DNA of 64,000 nt from assembly GCF_950066645.1 (NCBI RefSeq), contig NZ_CATMFB010000005.1, forward strand, positions 1 to 64,000, written 5' to 3'. Made by a program: the position numbers and the translations under genes. Position 1 is the stretch's first letter. Every line of letters starts with the position of its first letter. The stretch comes from an uncultured Thalassolituus sp. (GTDB lineage Bacteria > Pseudomonadota > Gammaproteobacteria > Pseudomonadales > Oceanobacteraceae). Positions 1 to 7,886 of the stretch are shown one piece after another. The notes beneath the pieces were generated by a model. The model was not told where the DNA came from. It saw only the letters and a list, made by a program, of their open reading frames with translations, and made no database searches.

Positions 1-1
1 A

Positions 2-77
2 TGGCATCCCCAAGGGGATTCGAACCCCTGTTACCGCCGTGAAAGGGCGGTGTCCTAGGCCTCTAGACGATGGGGAC
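2..77 (-). tRNA. tRNA-Glu (anticodon UUC)
   Basis: On the minus strand the 76 bases fold as a cloverleaf that begins GTCCCCA, has the anticodon loop CTTTCAC (anticodon TTC), a T arm with GGTTCGAATCC, and ends in an encoded CCA. The sequence is nearly that of enterobacterial tRNA-Glu. The first acceptor pair is a G-U wobble. The gene lies at the edge of the window, so any tRNA neighbours are not visible. Confidence 0.96.
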
Positions 78-221
78 GTCTCAAAGAGGACGCGAATTCT
101 ATGGCCCCGATGAGCGCACGTCAATACCCCATTTCTGTAAATCTCGCCTACGCTTATAATTGGAGCGTTCTGAGTTGCCCTCGTTCCAACGAACCAGCCC
201 CAAACAACAGGGACACACGGC

Positions 222-971
222 ATGAACACGAACATCATGATAGGACTGGCCATTATCACGGGTACCGTTGCCGTCGGTGCCCTGGTACTTAACCGGTGGC
301 TGGAGCAGCGTCGGCTGGAACGGATGCGCGCAGCCCTGCTTCACACCGATGAGATGTCCCGGGCCAGTTCATTCGGAGAAGCACTGATGCCATGGCTCAG
401 CGCCGATGCACAGCGCTTTCTGGGTGAATTCATCCAGTTTCATGCGCAGAAGCTCGCCCAGTTAAAAGTTCCGGGCACTCCGCGAAGCGAGCGCGCGAGT
501 GCACTTGCCGAAGAGTGGCTGGTCGCCCCTCCCCCTTCAACGAATAAGCCCGTTCCACAGCAGCTCAAAGAGGCAAAGTCCCTGAGAACCATCCTGATGG
601 ACTACCTTGAACTGATTAAATCGGCCCATCATCAGCAGTTGATTGCGACTCCAGCAGCCAAAGACCGGATAAAAGAGGCAAAACTGCTGAATGCCCGCAT
701 CTGTGTGAGCGCATACCGGGCCAGAGCGAAGGCATCACTGGCTCAGAATTCCCCCAATCAGGCACTGCACTTTCTGAAACGCGCAGAAACCGCTATGCGC
801 TCAGTCGTTGATCTGCCGGATGATATGAAATCCGATCTTGAGATCATGCAAAAAGACATCAGTGAACTGGAAGAGCAACGCTATCAGAGCAACACTACGT
901 CAAGACTGGCCGATGCTACAGATCAGCTGACGGAAGAAGACGATGCCTGGAAGAAAAAGCACTACGACTGA
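222..971 (+). CDS. Hypothetical membrane-anchored protein
   Basis: I do not recognise this 249-residue protein. Residues 5-24 form one hydrophobic segment (IMIGLAIITG onward) followed at once by an arginine-rich stretch, which suggests an N-terminal membrane anchor with the rest in the cytoplasm. The remainder is charged and mostly predicted helical, with a possible coiled coil near residues 200-225 and a highly charged C-terminus. It stands alone on the plus strand and ends exactly where the convergent ohrR gene ends, with no gap for a separate terminator. The start is the only plausible ATG; the ribosome site (gggac) is weak. Confidence 0.75.
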   Translation: MNTNIMIGLAIITGTVAVGALVLNRWLEQRRLERMRAALLHTDEMSRASSFGEALMPWLSADAQRFLGEFIQFHAQKLAQLKVPGTPRSERASALAEEWLVAPPPSTNKPVPQQLKEAKSLRTILMDYLELIKSAHHQQLIATPAAKDRIKEAKLLNARICVSAYRARAKASLAQNSPNQALHFLKRAETAMRSVVDLPDDMKSDLEIMQKDISELEEQRYQSNTTSRLADATDQLTEEDDAWKKKHYD

Positions 972-1430
972 TCACTTCCACTTGCGCAACCAGTCCCACA
1001 AACGAGCCTTGAGAGATAACGCCTCACCAACCGGCATCTGCAGCTGACACAGGGCCTCCAGAGGAAGAGAAATCGCCTGCTCGCGTAACTGAATTCCCTC
1101 ATCCGTCAGACCAACCACCACAACCCGCTCGTCACTGTCTGAACGTCTACGACTGACCAGCCCGGCAGATTCCATGCGTTTCAGAAGCGGAGTCACAGTC
1201 CCGGTGTCTAACATCAAGACGTCGCACAACTCCCCGACCCGCATACTGTCGTCCGACTGCTCCCGCTTCTGCCACAGAACCAACATCACCAGGTATTGCG
1301 GATAGGTAAGCCCAAGCTTTGCAAGCAAGGGCTGATACGCCTGAGTGATGCGTCTTGAAACAGCATAGGCGGCAAAACACACCTGATTATCCAGGTGAAG
1401 CTGCGGCGCGGGTCTCAGGGTGTCAGTCAT
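972..1430 (-). CDS. ohrR: MarR-family organic hydroperoxide sensor OhrR
   Basis: This 152-residue winged-helix repressor has the MarR/OhrR layout: a helix around DNQVCFAAY, a QYLVMLVLW segment, a helix-turn-helix near GTVTPLLKRM and the wing SDERVVVVGLT. Cys18 sits where OhrR proteins carry the peroxide-reactive cysteine, so it is expected to lose DNA binding when oxidised. It overlaps the stop codon of the upstream glutathione peroxidase gene by one base (TGATG), so the two are translationally coupled. The palindrome at 1939-1950 ahead of gpx is the likely operator. A general MarR repressor is the alternative, but the cysteine and the peroxidase partner favour OhrR. Confidence 0.88.
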   Translation of the reverse strand: MTDTLRPAPQLHLDNQVCFAAYAVSRRITQAYQPLLAKLGLTYPQYLVMLVLWQKREQSDDSMRVGELCDVLMLDTGTVTPLLKRMESAGLVSRRRSDSDERVVVVGLTDEGIQLREQAISLPLEALCQLQMPVGEALSLKARLWDWLRKWK

Positions 1431-1909
1431 CAGCCCAACGCTTTCTCAATGTCAGCAACCAACGCCTCAGGCTTAGAGGTCGGCGCGTAACGATCAAGCA
1501 CCTTGCCATCACGACCAATCAGGAACTTAGTGAAATTCCACTTAATCGCCTTCGTACCCATCAGACCAGGTGCCTGCTCTTTCAGGTCGGAATAAAGAGG
1601 CGCACTGTCAGGGCCATTGACTTCGATTTTGGAAAACATCGGGAAAGAAACGCCGTAGTTCTTCTGGCAGAAGGCACCGATATCAGACTCAGACCCTGGC
1701 TCCTGCTTACCGAACTGATTGCACGGGAAACCAAGAATCACCAATCCTTTGTCTTTGTACTGCTCGTAAAGCTTCTCAAGACCTTCGTACTGATAAGTAA
1801 AACCACACTTACTGGCGGTGTTTACAATCAGAACGACCTTGCCGAGGTACTCACTCAGGTCCTGAGGCTGTCCATTAAGCAATGGCATGGTGTGGGAAAG
1901 TACTGACAT
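1430..1909 (-). CDS. gpx: Glutathione/thioredoxin peroxidase (BtuE/GPx family)
   Basis: A 159-residue non-selenium peroxidase that reduces hydroperoxides in the cytoplasm. The active-site loop is NTASKCGFT with Cys35 as the peroxidatic residue, followed by [12 protein letters not shown] (catalytic Gln69) and KWNFTKFL (catalytic Trp). A further cysteine in AFCQKNYG is placed as a resolving cysteine, which suggests thioredoxin rather than glutathione as reductant. I chose the ATG at 1909 because AGGAG lies just upstream and the protein aligns from there; an open frame continues 23 codons further but runs through the promoter. It forms an operon with ohrR. Confidence 0.93.
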   Translation of the reverse strand: MSVLSHTMPLLNGQPQDLSEYLGKVVLIVNTASKCGFTYQYEGLEKLYEQYKDKGLVILGFPCNQFGKQEPGSESDIGAFCQKNYGVSFPMFSKIEVNGPDSAPLYSDLKEQAPGLMGTKAIKWNFTKFLIGRDGKVLDRYAPTSKPEALVADIEKALG

Positions 1910-1930
1910 AGCCGGCTCCTTTAATTTTAC

Positions 1931-1956
1931 AAAATTATATTGTGCACAATTTATAT
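1931..1956 (-). promoter_or_regulatory. Probable OhrR operator overlapping the gpx-ohrR promoter
   Basis: A perfect 12-base palindrome ATTGTGCACAAT lies at 1939-1950 inside a wider AT-rich imperfect palindrome. On the minus strand a perfect TATAAT box sits at 1934-1939, so the palindrome overlaps the promoter spacer. Its position 30-45 bases ahead of gpx and its resemblance to MarR/OhrR operators suggest autorepression relieved by peroxide. The site assignment is inference. Confidence 0.65.
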
Positions 1957-1992
1957 CAGCCAGACGTAAGTCGATCAAGACCCAATAGCGCC

Positions 1993-2391
1993 TTACTCGC
2001 TATCGGGCTCGAATTTCAAAGCAACGGAGTTGATGCAATAACGAAGGCCGCCAGGGGCGGGACCGTCAGTAAACACATGACCAAGGTGTGCATCACAGTG
2101 GCTGCAGACAACCTCGGTACGCACCATAAAGTGACTGGTGTCGACGCGCTCTTCCACCACAGATGCCTCAGCAGGCGCAGCAAAGCTTGGCCAGCCACAC
2201 CCTGAGTCGAATTTCTCACCAGAAAGAAAGAGTGCTTCGCCGCAACAGATACAGTGATAAGTCCCCTCTTCCCTGAAATCATAATACTGACCACTGAACG
2301 GCAACTCGGTACCCGCTTCCCGGGTAACACGATAGGCTTCCTGTGACAGTTCAGTGCGCCACTCCTCTGGCGTTTTCACTATTTTTTTCAT
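1993..2391 (-). CDS. msrB: Peptide methionine-R-sulfoxide reductase MsrB
   Basis: A 132-residue enzyme that reduces methionine-R-sulfoxide in oxidised proteins. Two CxxC pairs (CICC and CSHC) bind structural zinc, GCGWPSF is the family signature, and RYCINSVAL carries the catalytic cysteine. I start it at the ATG at 2391 ([11 protein letters not shown]), preceded by TAAGG; the open frame runs 16 codons further upstream without family similarity. It lies 83 bases upstream of gpx on the same strand, so the three oxidative-stress genes may be co-expressed, although gpx has its own promoter. It is divergent from alaA. Confidence 0.95.
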   Translation of the reverse strand: MKKIVKTPEEWRTELSQEAYRVTREAGTELPFSGQYYDFREEGTYHCICCGEALFLSGEKFDSGCGWPSFAAPAEASVVEERVDTSHFMVRTEVVCSHCDAHLGHVFTDGPAPGGLRYCINSVALKFEPDSE

Positions 2392-2474
2392 GACCTTAAC
2401 CACTTTCAGACAACTCCGGTCCGGAGTATGATGCTTCACTTTCTTTTTAGTTTTTAACAGGCAGGCGAAGTTCC

Positions 2475-3692
2475 ATGCAGGAGATACTCAAATCCAACAA
2501 ACTGGCGAACGTATTTTACGACATTCGTGGACCAGTGCTGGACGCCGCCAAGCGCATGGAAGAAGAAGGCCATCGCATCCTGAAACTGAATATTGGTAAC
2601 CCGAAACCTTTTGGCCTCGATGCACCAGAAGAAATCATTCAGGACGTAATCTATAACCTTCCTGATTCCGAAGGCTATTGCGATTCAAAAGGCCTTTTCT
2701 CTGCGCGGAAAGCGATTATGCAGTACGCACAGCAGAAAGAAATAGCTAACGTCGGCATTGAAGACATTATTGTCGGTAATGGCGTAAGTGAACTCATCGT
2801 TATGTGTATGCAGGGGTTGCTCAATAACGGCGACGAGGTTCTGGTTCCGGCACCGGATTACCCTCTCTGGACCGGAGCGGTCAGCCTGAGTGGTGGTAAA
2901 GCAGTCCACTACATCTGCGACGAGCAGTCAGAATGGTTTCCCGATCTCGACGATATGCGCAGCCGCATCACGGATAAAACCCGTGCGATGGTAATCATCA
3001 ACCCGAACAACCCGACAGGCGCCGTATATCCGACGGAAATCCTCGAAGGCATGCTGCAGATCGCGCGTGAACATAACCTGATCGTTTTCTCGGATGAGAT
3101 CTACGACAAGATACTGTTCGACGGTGTCACACACACATCAACAGCTTCTCTCGCCGATGACCTGCTGATTATCACCTTTAACGGGTTGTCCAAAAACTAC
3201 CGTCTGGCCGGTTTCCGCTCCGGCTGGATGATCATCAGTGGCGCCAAGCATAAAGCCCGCGATTACATCCAGGGCCTGGAGATGCTCGCCACGATGCGCC
3301 TGTGCGCCAACGTGCCGTCAATGCATGCGATTCAGACCGCTCTCGGCGGCTATCAAAGCATTTTTGACCTGGTAAACGGCGATGGTCGCATTCTGCAACA
3401 GCGTAATATCGCTTATGAGATGCTCAACGATATTCCGGGAGTCAGCTGCGTCAAACCGAAAGGAGCGCTGTATTGTTTCCCGAAAGTGGACGTGAAGAAA
3501 TTCAACATTCACAACGACGAGCGCATGGTGCTCGATCTGCTGGAACAACAGAAGATTCTGTTGGTACACGGCACGGCGTTTAACTGGAAGTCACCGGATC
3601 ACTTCCGTGTTGTCTTCCTGCCCCGCCCGGAAGATCTGACCAGCGCAATGCGCAAAATGAAGCATTTCTTCGAGAGCTACCAGCAACTCTGA
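2475..3692 (+). CDS. alaA: Glutamate-pyruvate (alanine) aminotransferase AlaA
   Basis: A 405-residue class I/II PLP aminotransferase of the AlaA (YfbQ) type that makes alanine from pyruvate with glutamate as donor. The start is characteristic ([17 protein letters not shown]). Seen motifs include NPNNPTGA, the [11 protein letters not shown] loop and the PLP lysine Lys240 in [15 protein letters not shown]. Length fits the family. The gene is divergent from msrB and is followed after 14 bases by a small gene on the same strand. Confidence 0.94.
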   Translation: MQEILKSNKLANVFYDIRGPVLDAAKRMEEEGHRILKLNIGNPKPFGLDAPEEIIQDVIYNLPDSEGYCDSKGLFSARKAIMQYAQQKEIANVGIEDIIVGNGVSELIVMCMQGLLNNGDEVLVPAPDYPLWTGAVSLSGGKAVHYICDEQSEWFPDLDDMRSRITDKTRAMVIINPNNPTGAVYPTEILEGMLQIAREHNLIVFSDEIYDKILFDGVTHTSTASLADDLLIITFNGLSKNYRLAGFRSGWMIISGAKHKARDYIQGLEMLATMRLCANVPSMHAIQTALGGYQSIFDLVNGDGRILQQRNIAYEMLNDIPGVSCVKPKGALYCFPKVDVKKFNIHNDERMVLDLLEQQKILLVHGTAFNWKSPDHFRVVFLPRPEDLTSAMRKMKHFFESYQQL

Positions 3693-3706
3693 CCGGGATA
3701 TTCAGG

Positions 3707-4108
3707 ATGCTTGATGTTCACATCGATGATTTTTTCAAAGATGCTTCTGCCATCCTGCTCACCGGAATACAGCAGTTTCCGGTGCCCATCACCCTGTTCA
3801 TAGAAGACATCAGCGGCCCGGATGACATGGATGAATTCGGGCTGCACTCACGTCGCCATCTGGAGGCACTGGGGACACTGGTATGGCTGAAAGATGAAGG
3901 CTATATCAGATTCGGAACACCGGACAGACAGGAATCGGTCGACGAATTTATCCTGACCTCAAAAGCATTCACACGCCTGATCCGCCAGCTACCGGATACG
4001 CAGACGCCTGTCTTCCGCGCCCTTTACGACGCCAGAACCGACGGAAACTCCACGCAACTCACACAGTTGCTGAGTCAGTGGGTATTGAAGCCTGATTACA
4101 CGGATTAA
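3707..4108 (+). CDS. Hypothetical protein downstream of alaA
   Basis: A 133-residue soluble protein that I cannot assign. Residues about 45-80 (RRHLEALGTLVWLKDEGYIRF) look like the recognition helix and wing of a winged-helix fold, and the C-terminal half is helical. It starts 14 bases after alaA on the same strand and is probably co-transcribed. It ends 18 bases before the convergent pdxB gene with no clear terminator between. A role in regulation is possible but not shown. Confidence 0.75.
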   Translation: MLDVHIDDFFKDASAILLTGIQQFPVPITLFIEDISGPDDMDEFGLHSRRHLEALGTLVWLKDEGYIRFGTPDRQESVDEFILTSKAFTRLIRQLPDTQTPVFRALYDARTDGNSTQLTQLLSQWVLKPDYTD

Positions 4109-4126
4109 ACAGGCCCCGGAAGAGTA

Positions 4127-5269
4127 TTAGCGGGTTCTGACGTCGAACCCTGCCGCCTCTAACACATCCTGAAGATCGTGCGCCCGCGCAGGCACCCCAA
4201 CCCGGAGTGTCGGAGTATCACGTCGCAATGGATATTCGCGGCGCAACTTATCGAAGGATGTTTTCAGGTCTTTGCTGTGACGCATTTCAGAACGCATCAC
4301 GCCATCGTCGACCCGGATTTCATAGGAAGCACGAATAGCGGTGCGCAGAGCCTGATGCATAGGCACCTGATCGCTGAAATCCACGCGCTTAATGCCGGGC
4401 TCAGGAAGAAACTGCGCAAGCTTGCCGCGGACAGGCAAACCGAAGAACTCGCATACGCCGTGATACACCTGCTCCGTTCCCCGCATTTTTCCGTCCAGCG
4501 AGTAGCCCGCAATATGAGGCGTACCGAGTGCGCAGTGATTCAGCAGCTCGCGATCCAGCTCCGGCTCATTCTCCCAGACATCGAGAATGGCGCAGAAATC
4601 TTCATGCGTGCGTAAATGCTCAAGCAACGCTTTGTTATCCACCACAGCTCCGCGGGAGGCGTTGATCAGGCAGGCGTCATCTTTCATCTGATTCAGAGTA
4701 GTTTCATTGATCAGATGCCAGGTAGGGTGCTGCCCTTCTTTTTCGAGCGGGGTGTGCAGCGTCACGACGTCAGCCTGCAGCACCTGCTCAAGTGAGGACA
4801 GCTCACCAACGTCTTCTTCATCGCGGAATGGATCGACGGCCAGTACCGACAGCCCCATTTCTTCCAGCCGGCGCCTCAGAAGCAGCCCGACATTGCCGAC
4901 CCCGACAATACCCACGGTGAGATCACTGAAATCAATTCCTCGGGTATCAACCAGAACACTCAGCGCACTCATCACATAATCGACAACCGCCTGAGCATTA
5001 CAGCCCGGCGCGCTGGCGAAACCTACGCCGCGGGACTTCAGATACTCCCGATCAATGTGATCTTCACCAATGGTCGCCGTGCCAACGAACTTGACCTTGC
5101 TGCCTGCAAGCAGTGCTTCGTTCACCTGCGTAACCGAACGCACAAGCAGAATATCGGCATCGGCCACATCGGCTGCGGTCATGGTGCGGCCGGTCACCCG
5201 GGTAATGTCTCCGAACTCTCCGAAGAACTGATCAATTAAAGGGATATTTTCGTCGGCTACGATCCGCAC
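4127..5269 (-). CDS. pdxB: Erythronate-4-phosphate dehydrogenase PdxB
   Basis: A 380-residue D-2-hydroxyacid dehydrogenase that oxidises 4-phosphoerythronate in the DXP-dependent route to pyridoxal phosphate. It begins MRIVADENIPLIDQFFG, typical of PdxB. The NAD site is GIVGVGNVGLLLRRRL, and the catalytic residues appear as Arg in NASRGAVVDN, Glu in DVWENEP and His in GTPHIAGYSLDG. The last 90 residues form the PdxB-specific dimerisation domain. Its product serves PLP enzymes such as the neighbouring AlaA. It is transcribed towards alaA's partner gene. Confidence 0.96.
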   Translation of the reverse strand: MRIVADENIPLIDQFFGEFGDITRVTGRTMTAADVADADILLVRSVTQVNEALLAGSKVKFVGTATIGEDHIDREYLKSRGVGFASAPGCNAQAVVDYVMSALSVLVDTRGIDFSDLTVGIVGVGNVGLLLRRRLEEMGLSVLAVDPFRDEEDVGELSSLEQVLQADVVTLHTPLEKEGQHPTWHLINETTLNQMKDDACLINASRGAVVDNKALLEHLRTHEDFCAILDVWENEPELDRELLNHCALGTPHIAGYSLDGKMRGTEQVYHGVCEFFGLPVRGKLAQFLPEPGIKRVDFSDQVPMHQALRTAIRASYEIRVDDGVMRSEMRHSKDLKTSFDKLRREYPLRRDTPTLRVGVPARAHDLQDVLEAAGFDVRTR

Positions 5270-5350
5270 TGGTGGTAATCCTGATCTGGCAAGAGGACGT
5301 CATTGTGGCAACTGAGTGCCACAATGACAACGGCTAGCAACGGCAGAGCG

Positions 5351-7477
5351 TCATCCGGCAACGGCTGATACTGACACCGGCACTCCATTCAGCGCCGCAT
5401 TTCCGGTCAGCCCATCCAGACGCGCATCATCCGTCAGCACATTGGTATTCACCCCGCCAGCCTCACGTGCAGTCTGCAGACGCACGCCATCGACGTTGTG
5501 TCCCCAGCCATGCGGCAGACTCACCACACCGGGCATGACTTCTTCGGTGATCTCAGCCTCAGTCACCAGCTTTCCGACGCGCGAGCGGACTTCAACAGCC
5601 GCATCCGCAGCAATACCTAAACGCACGGCATCATCAGGGTGAATCATCAAGCGGTCACGACGCGGCCCTTTAATCAGGCGGCGACTGTTATGCAGCCAGC
5701 TGTTGTTGCACCGCACATGCCGCCGCCCTATCAGCACAAGATCGTCGACGTTCTGCGCCAGCAACTGTGGGCGCACCTTATCGAGCTCCTGCAGATACAG
5801 ATCAGGCGCCAGATACAGCTTTTTATCCCGGGTAAACAAGCGCCCCGGCATACTTGGGCGCAACGGCCCCAGATCCATTCCTGACTCGGCAGCTTTCAGC
5901 TGTTTCAGTGACAGTTTATAAGGGCCACGTTTGAGCATCGTATTAAGAATACCTGACGGCTTCATCCAGCCCATGATGCCCAGTACGAGGCGGCCCTGAA
6001 GACGGGCTTTCAGGCTGCCACGGCCCATGCGTTTCAACAGACCGTGAATAATCTGCCAGTCTTCCTTGACATTTTTGGCCGGCGGAAATAACGCAGGCGC
6101 GTACTTCGCGACATTGCGAACAGCGAAGCTGTTAAAGATCAGATCGTAATGGTCACGCTCCAGTGGTCCACAGGGCGGCAGAATCACATGGGCATGACGG
6201 GTCGTCTCATTGAGGTAGTAATCAATGGATACCATAAACTCCAGTGATTCCAGCGCCGTCACCAACTGGGCACTGTTGGGTGTCGAGACAACCGGATTCC
6301 CGGCCATCGTCAGCAATGCTTTTACCTGCCCTTCTCCGGGCGTCAGAATCTCTTCACCAAGCACAGATACCGGCAACTCTCCGCCAAACTCAGGCAGCCC
6401 ACGCACACGACTCTGATAGCGGTTGAAGTTTCCACGACTGCCGCGCGCAGCAAGAATCGCAGGCAGGTCCACCGCAGGATGGGACAGCATCAATCCGCCT
6501 TCCCGGTCAAAATTACCACTGACGATATTCAGCAACATGATCAGCCACTGACACAGTCCACCATACTGCTGCACTGACAAGCCCATACGGCCGTAACCGC
6601 TGGCCGACTTCGCGCTCAGCCAGTCACCAGCCAGCCGACGGATCGCTTCGGCACTGATGCCAGTCCGCTCCGCGGCATGTTCTGGCGTTATGCCCGCACA
6701 GATCGCGCTCAGATCGGTCGGCGTGACATAGTCGGGCAATGCCGGCAACTGAGCAGACAATTCATGCACCCAGACATGGAGAACAGCGAGCAGCAGCTGA
6801 ATGTCCTGACCGGGGCGGATAAACCAGTGCTCATCGGCAACTTTGGCAGTTTCAGTTACCCGCGGATCAATCACCAGAACACGACCACCACGCGCCTGAA
6901 TCGCTTTGATACGACCACGGAAATCCGGCACGGTCATCATGCTGCCATTCGACGCCAGTGGGTTGCCGCCCATGATGATCAGAAAATCCGTTCGATCGAT
7001 ATCAGCAACCGGCTGCAACAACTGATGCCCAAGCATCTGCAGGCTCGCCATATGATGCGGAAGCTGATCGACAGACGTTGCCGAGAACTTATTCTTCGAG
7101 CCGATCGCCTTCAACAGCATCGGACCAAACAGCATATTGCCGTAATTGTGAACATTGGGATTGCCAAGATAAGACGCGACGGCATCCCGGCCATACTGAT
7201 CGCGGATACGCATCAGCTCACGGGCAGTAAAATCCAGAGCTTCGTCCCAGCTGACCTCCTGCCAGTCATCACCCCTGCGGATCATCGGCTGTCGCAGGCG
7301 GTCGGGATCTTCATGAAGGTCCTGCAATGCCGTCGCTTTCGGGCAGATATAACCCTTACTGAACGGATCATCCTTATCGCCCTTGATGGACAGAATCCGG
7401 CCATTCTCATGCTGGACTGCAATGCCACAGGTAGCCTCACACAGGCTGCAGGTGCGTTTATGTGTCTGAATGGTCAT
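5351..7477 (-). CDS. Cytoplasmic molybdopterin oxidoreductase, substrate unknown
   Basis: A 708-residue member of the DMSO-reductase/formate-dehydrogenase superfamily. The N-terminal 4Fe-4S site is CSLCEATC plus a fourth Cys in GYICPKATA. The molybdopterin dinucleotide regions include IIMGGNPLASNGS and VLVIDPRVTETA, and a C-terminal MopB dinucleotide-binding barrel begins near residue 600. There is no Tat signal, so it should act in the cytoplasm. At the usual metal-ligand loop (SATSVDQLPHH) I see no Cys or selenocysteine. No partner subunit or maturation gene is adjacent, so the substrate cannot be inferred. The start follows an AGGA site. Confidence 0.86.
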   Translation of the reverse strand: MTIQTHKRTCSLCEATCGIAVQHENGRILSIKGDKDDPFSKGYICPKATALQDLHEDPDRLRQPMIRRGDDWQEVSWDEALDFTARELMRIRDQYGRDAVASYLGNPNVHNYGNMLFGPMLLKAIGSKNKFSATSVDQLPHHMASLQMLGHQLLQPVADIDRTDFLIIMGGNPLASNGSMMTVPDFRGRIKAIQARGGRVLVIDPRVTETAKVADEHWFIRPGQDIQLLLAVLHVWVHELSAQLPALPDYVTPTDLSAICAGITPEHAAERTGISAEAIRRLAGDWLSAKSASGYGRMGLSVQQYGGLCQWLIMLLNIVSGNFDREGGLMLSHPAVDLPAILAARGSRGNFNRYQSRVRGLPEFGGELPVSVLGEEILTPGEGQVKALLTMAGNPVVSTPNSAQLVTALESLEFMVSIDYYLNETTRHAHVILPPCGPLERDHYDLIFNSFAVRNVAKYAPALFPPAKNVKEDWQIIHGLLKRMGRGSLKARLQGRLVLGIMGWMKPSGILNTMLKRGPYKLSLKQLKAAESGMDLGPLRPSMPGRLFTRDKKLYLAPDLYLQELDKVRPQLLAQNVDDLVLIGRRHVRCNNSWLHNSRRLIKGPRRDRLMIHPDDAVRLGIAADAAVEVRSRVGKLVTEAEITEEVMPGVVSLPHGWGHNVDGVRLQTAREAGGVNTNVLTDDARLDGLTGNAALNGVPVSVSAVAG

Positions 7478-7886
7478 GCTGATTTCCTGGCTGCTGATCG
7501 CCAGACGGCGACCGGACTTATTGTTTTAGCTGACTATACTCGTTGCCCAATGGCTCGGAACAGGCCTTTTGTGCCAAAGTTACGTGCGCGGCCCGGTCGC
7601 AACGAAAAGCCGTCGACGATCTGATAAACCGGGAAAATATCAAGTCTGGCTATCATAAACAGCGTGAATAGTGCGTATCAGGGGCGCAAATGAATCTGTT
7701 TGCAGAATTCCGGTATACTTCCGCCCAGTAAAAGTAGGCGATCTGTTTTTTTGAGGTGACTTTCATCTCTATAGTGGATTCCTAACTGGACATAGCGGTG
7801 CCGAAGCTAGACAGCGAACTTCTTCTTTCGTTGTTGAACTAAAGTGCCTTGACGTTGCACACAAAGGCTTTGAGAGAGGGTCGGAA
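7478..7886. other. Intergenic region between divergent genes (about 410 bases)
   Basis: No credible gene. It separates the molybdopterin enzyme (minus) from acnB (plus) and must hold both promoters. A TATACT box at 7714-7719 is the best -10 candidate for acnB, giving a leader of about 160 bases, but no good -35 hexamer lies at the right distance. A long plus-strand open frame (6677-7624) crossing this region is antisense to the enzyme gene and looks spurious. Confidence 0.5.

Noticed and set aside
6677-7624. 315-codon plus-strand open frame
   Set aside because: Antisense to the molybdopterin oxidoreductase gene and without a ribosome site or known domain.
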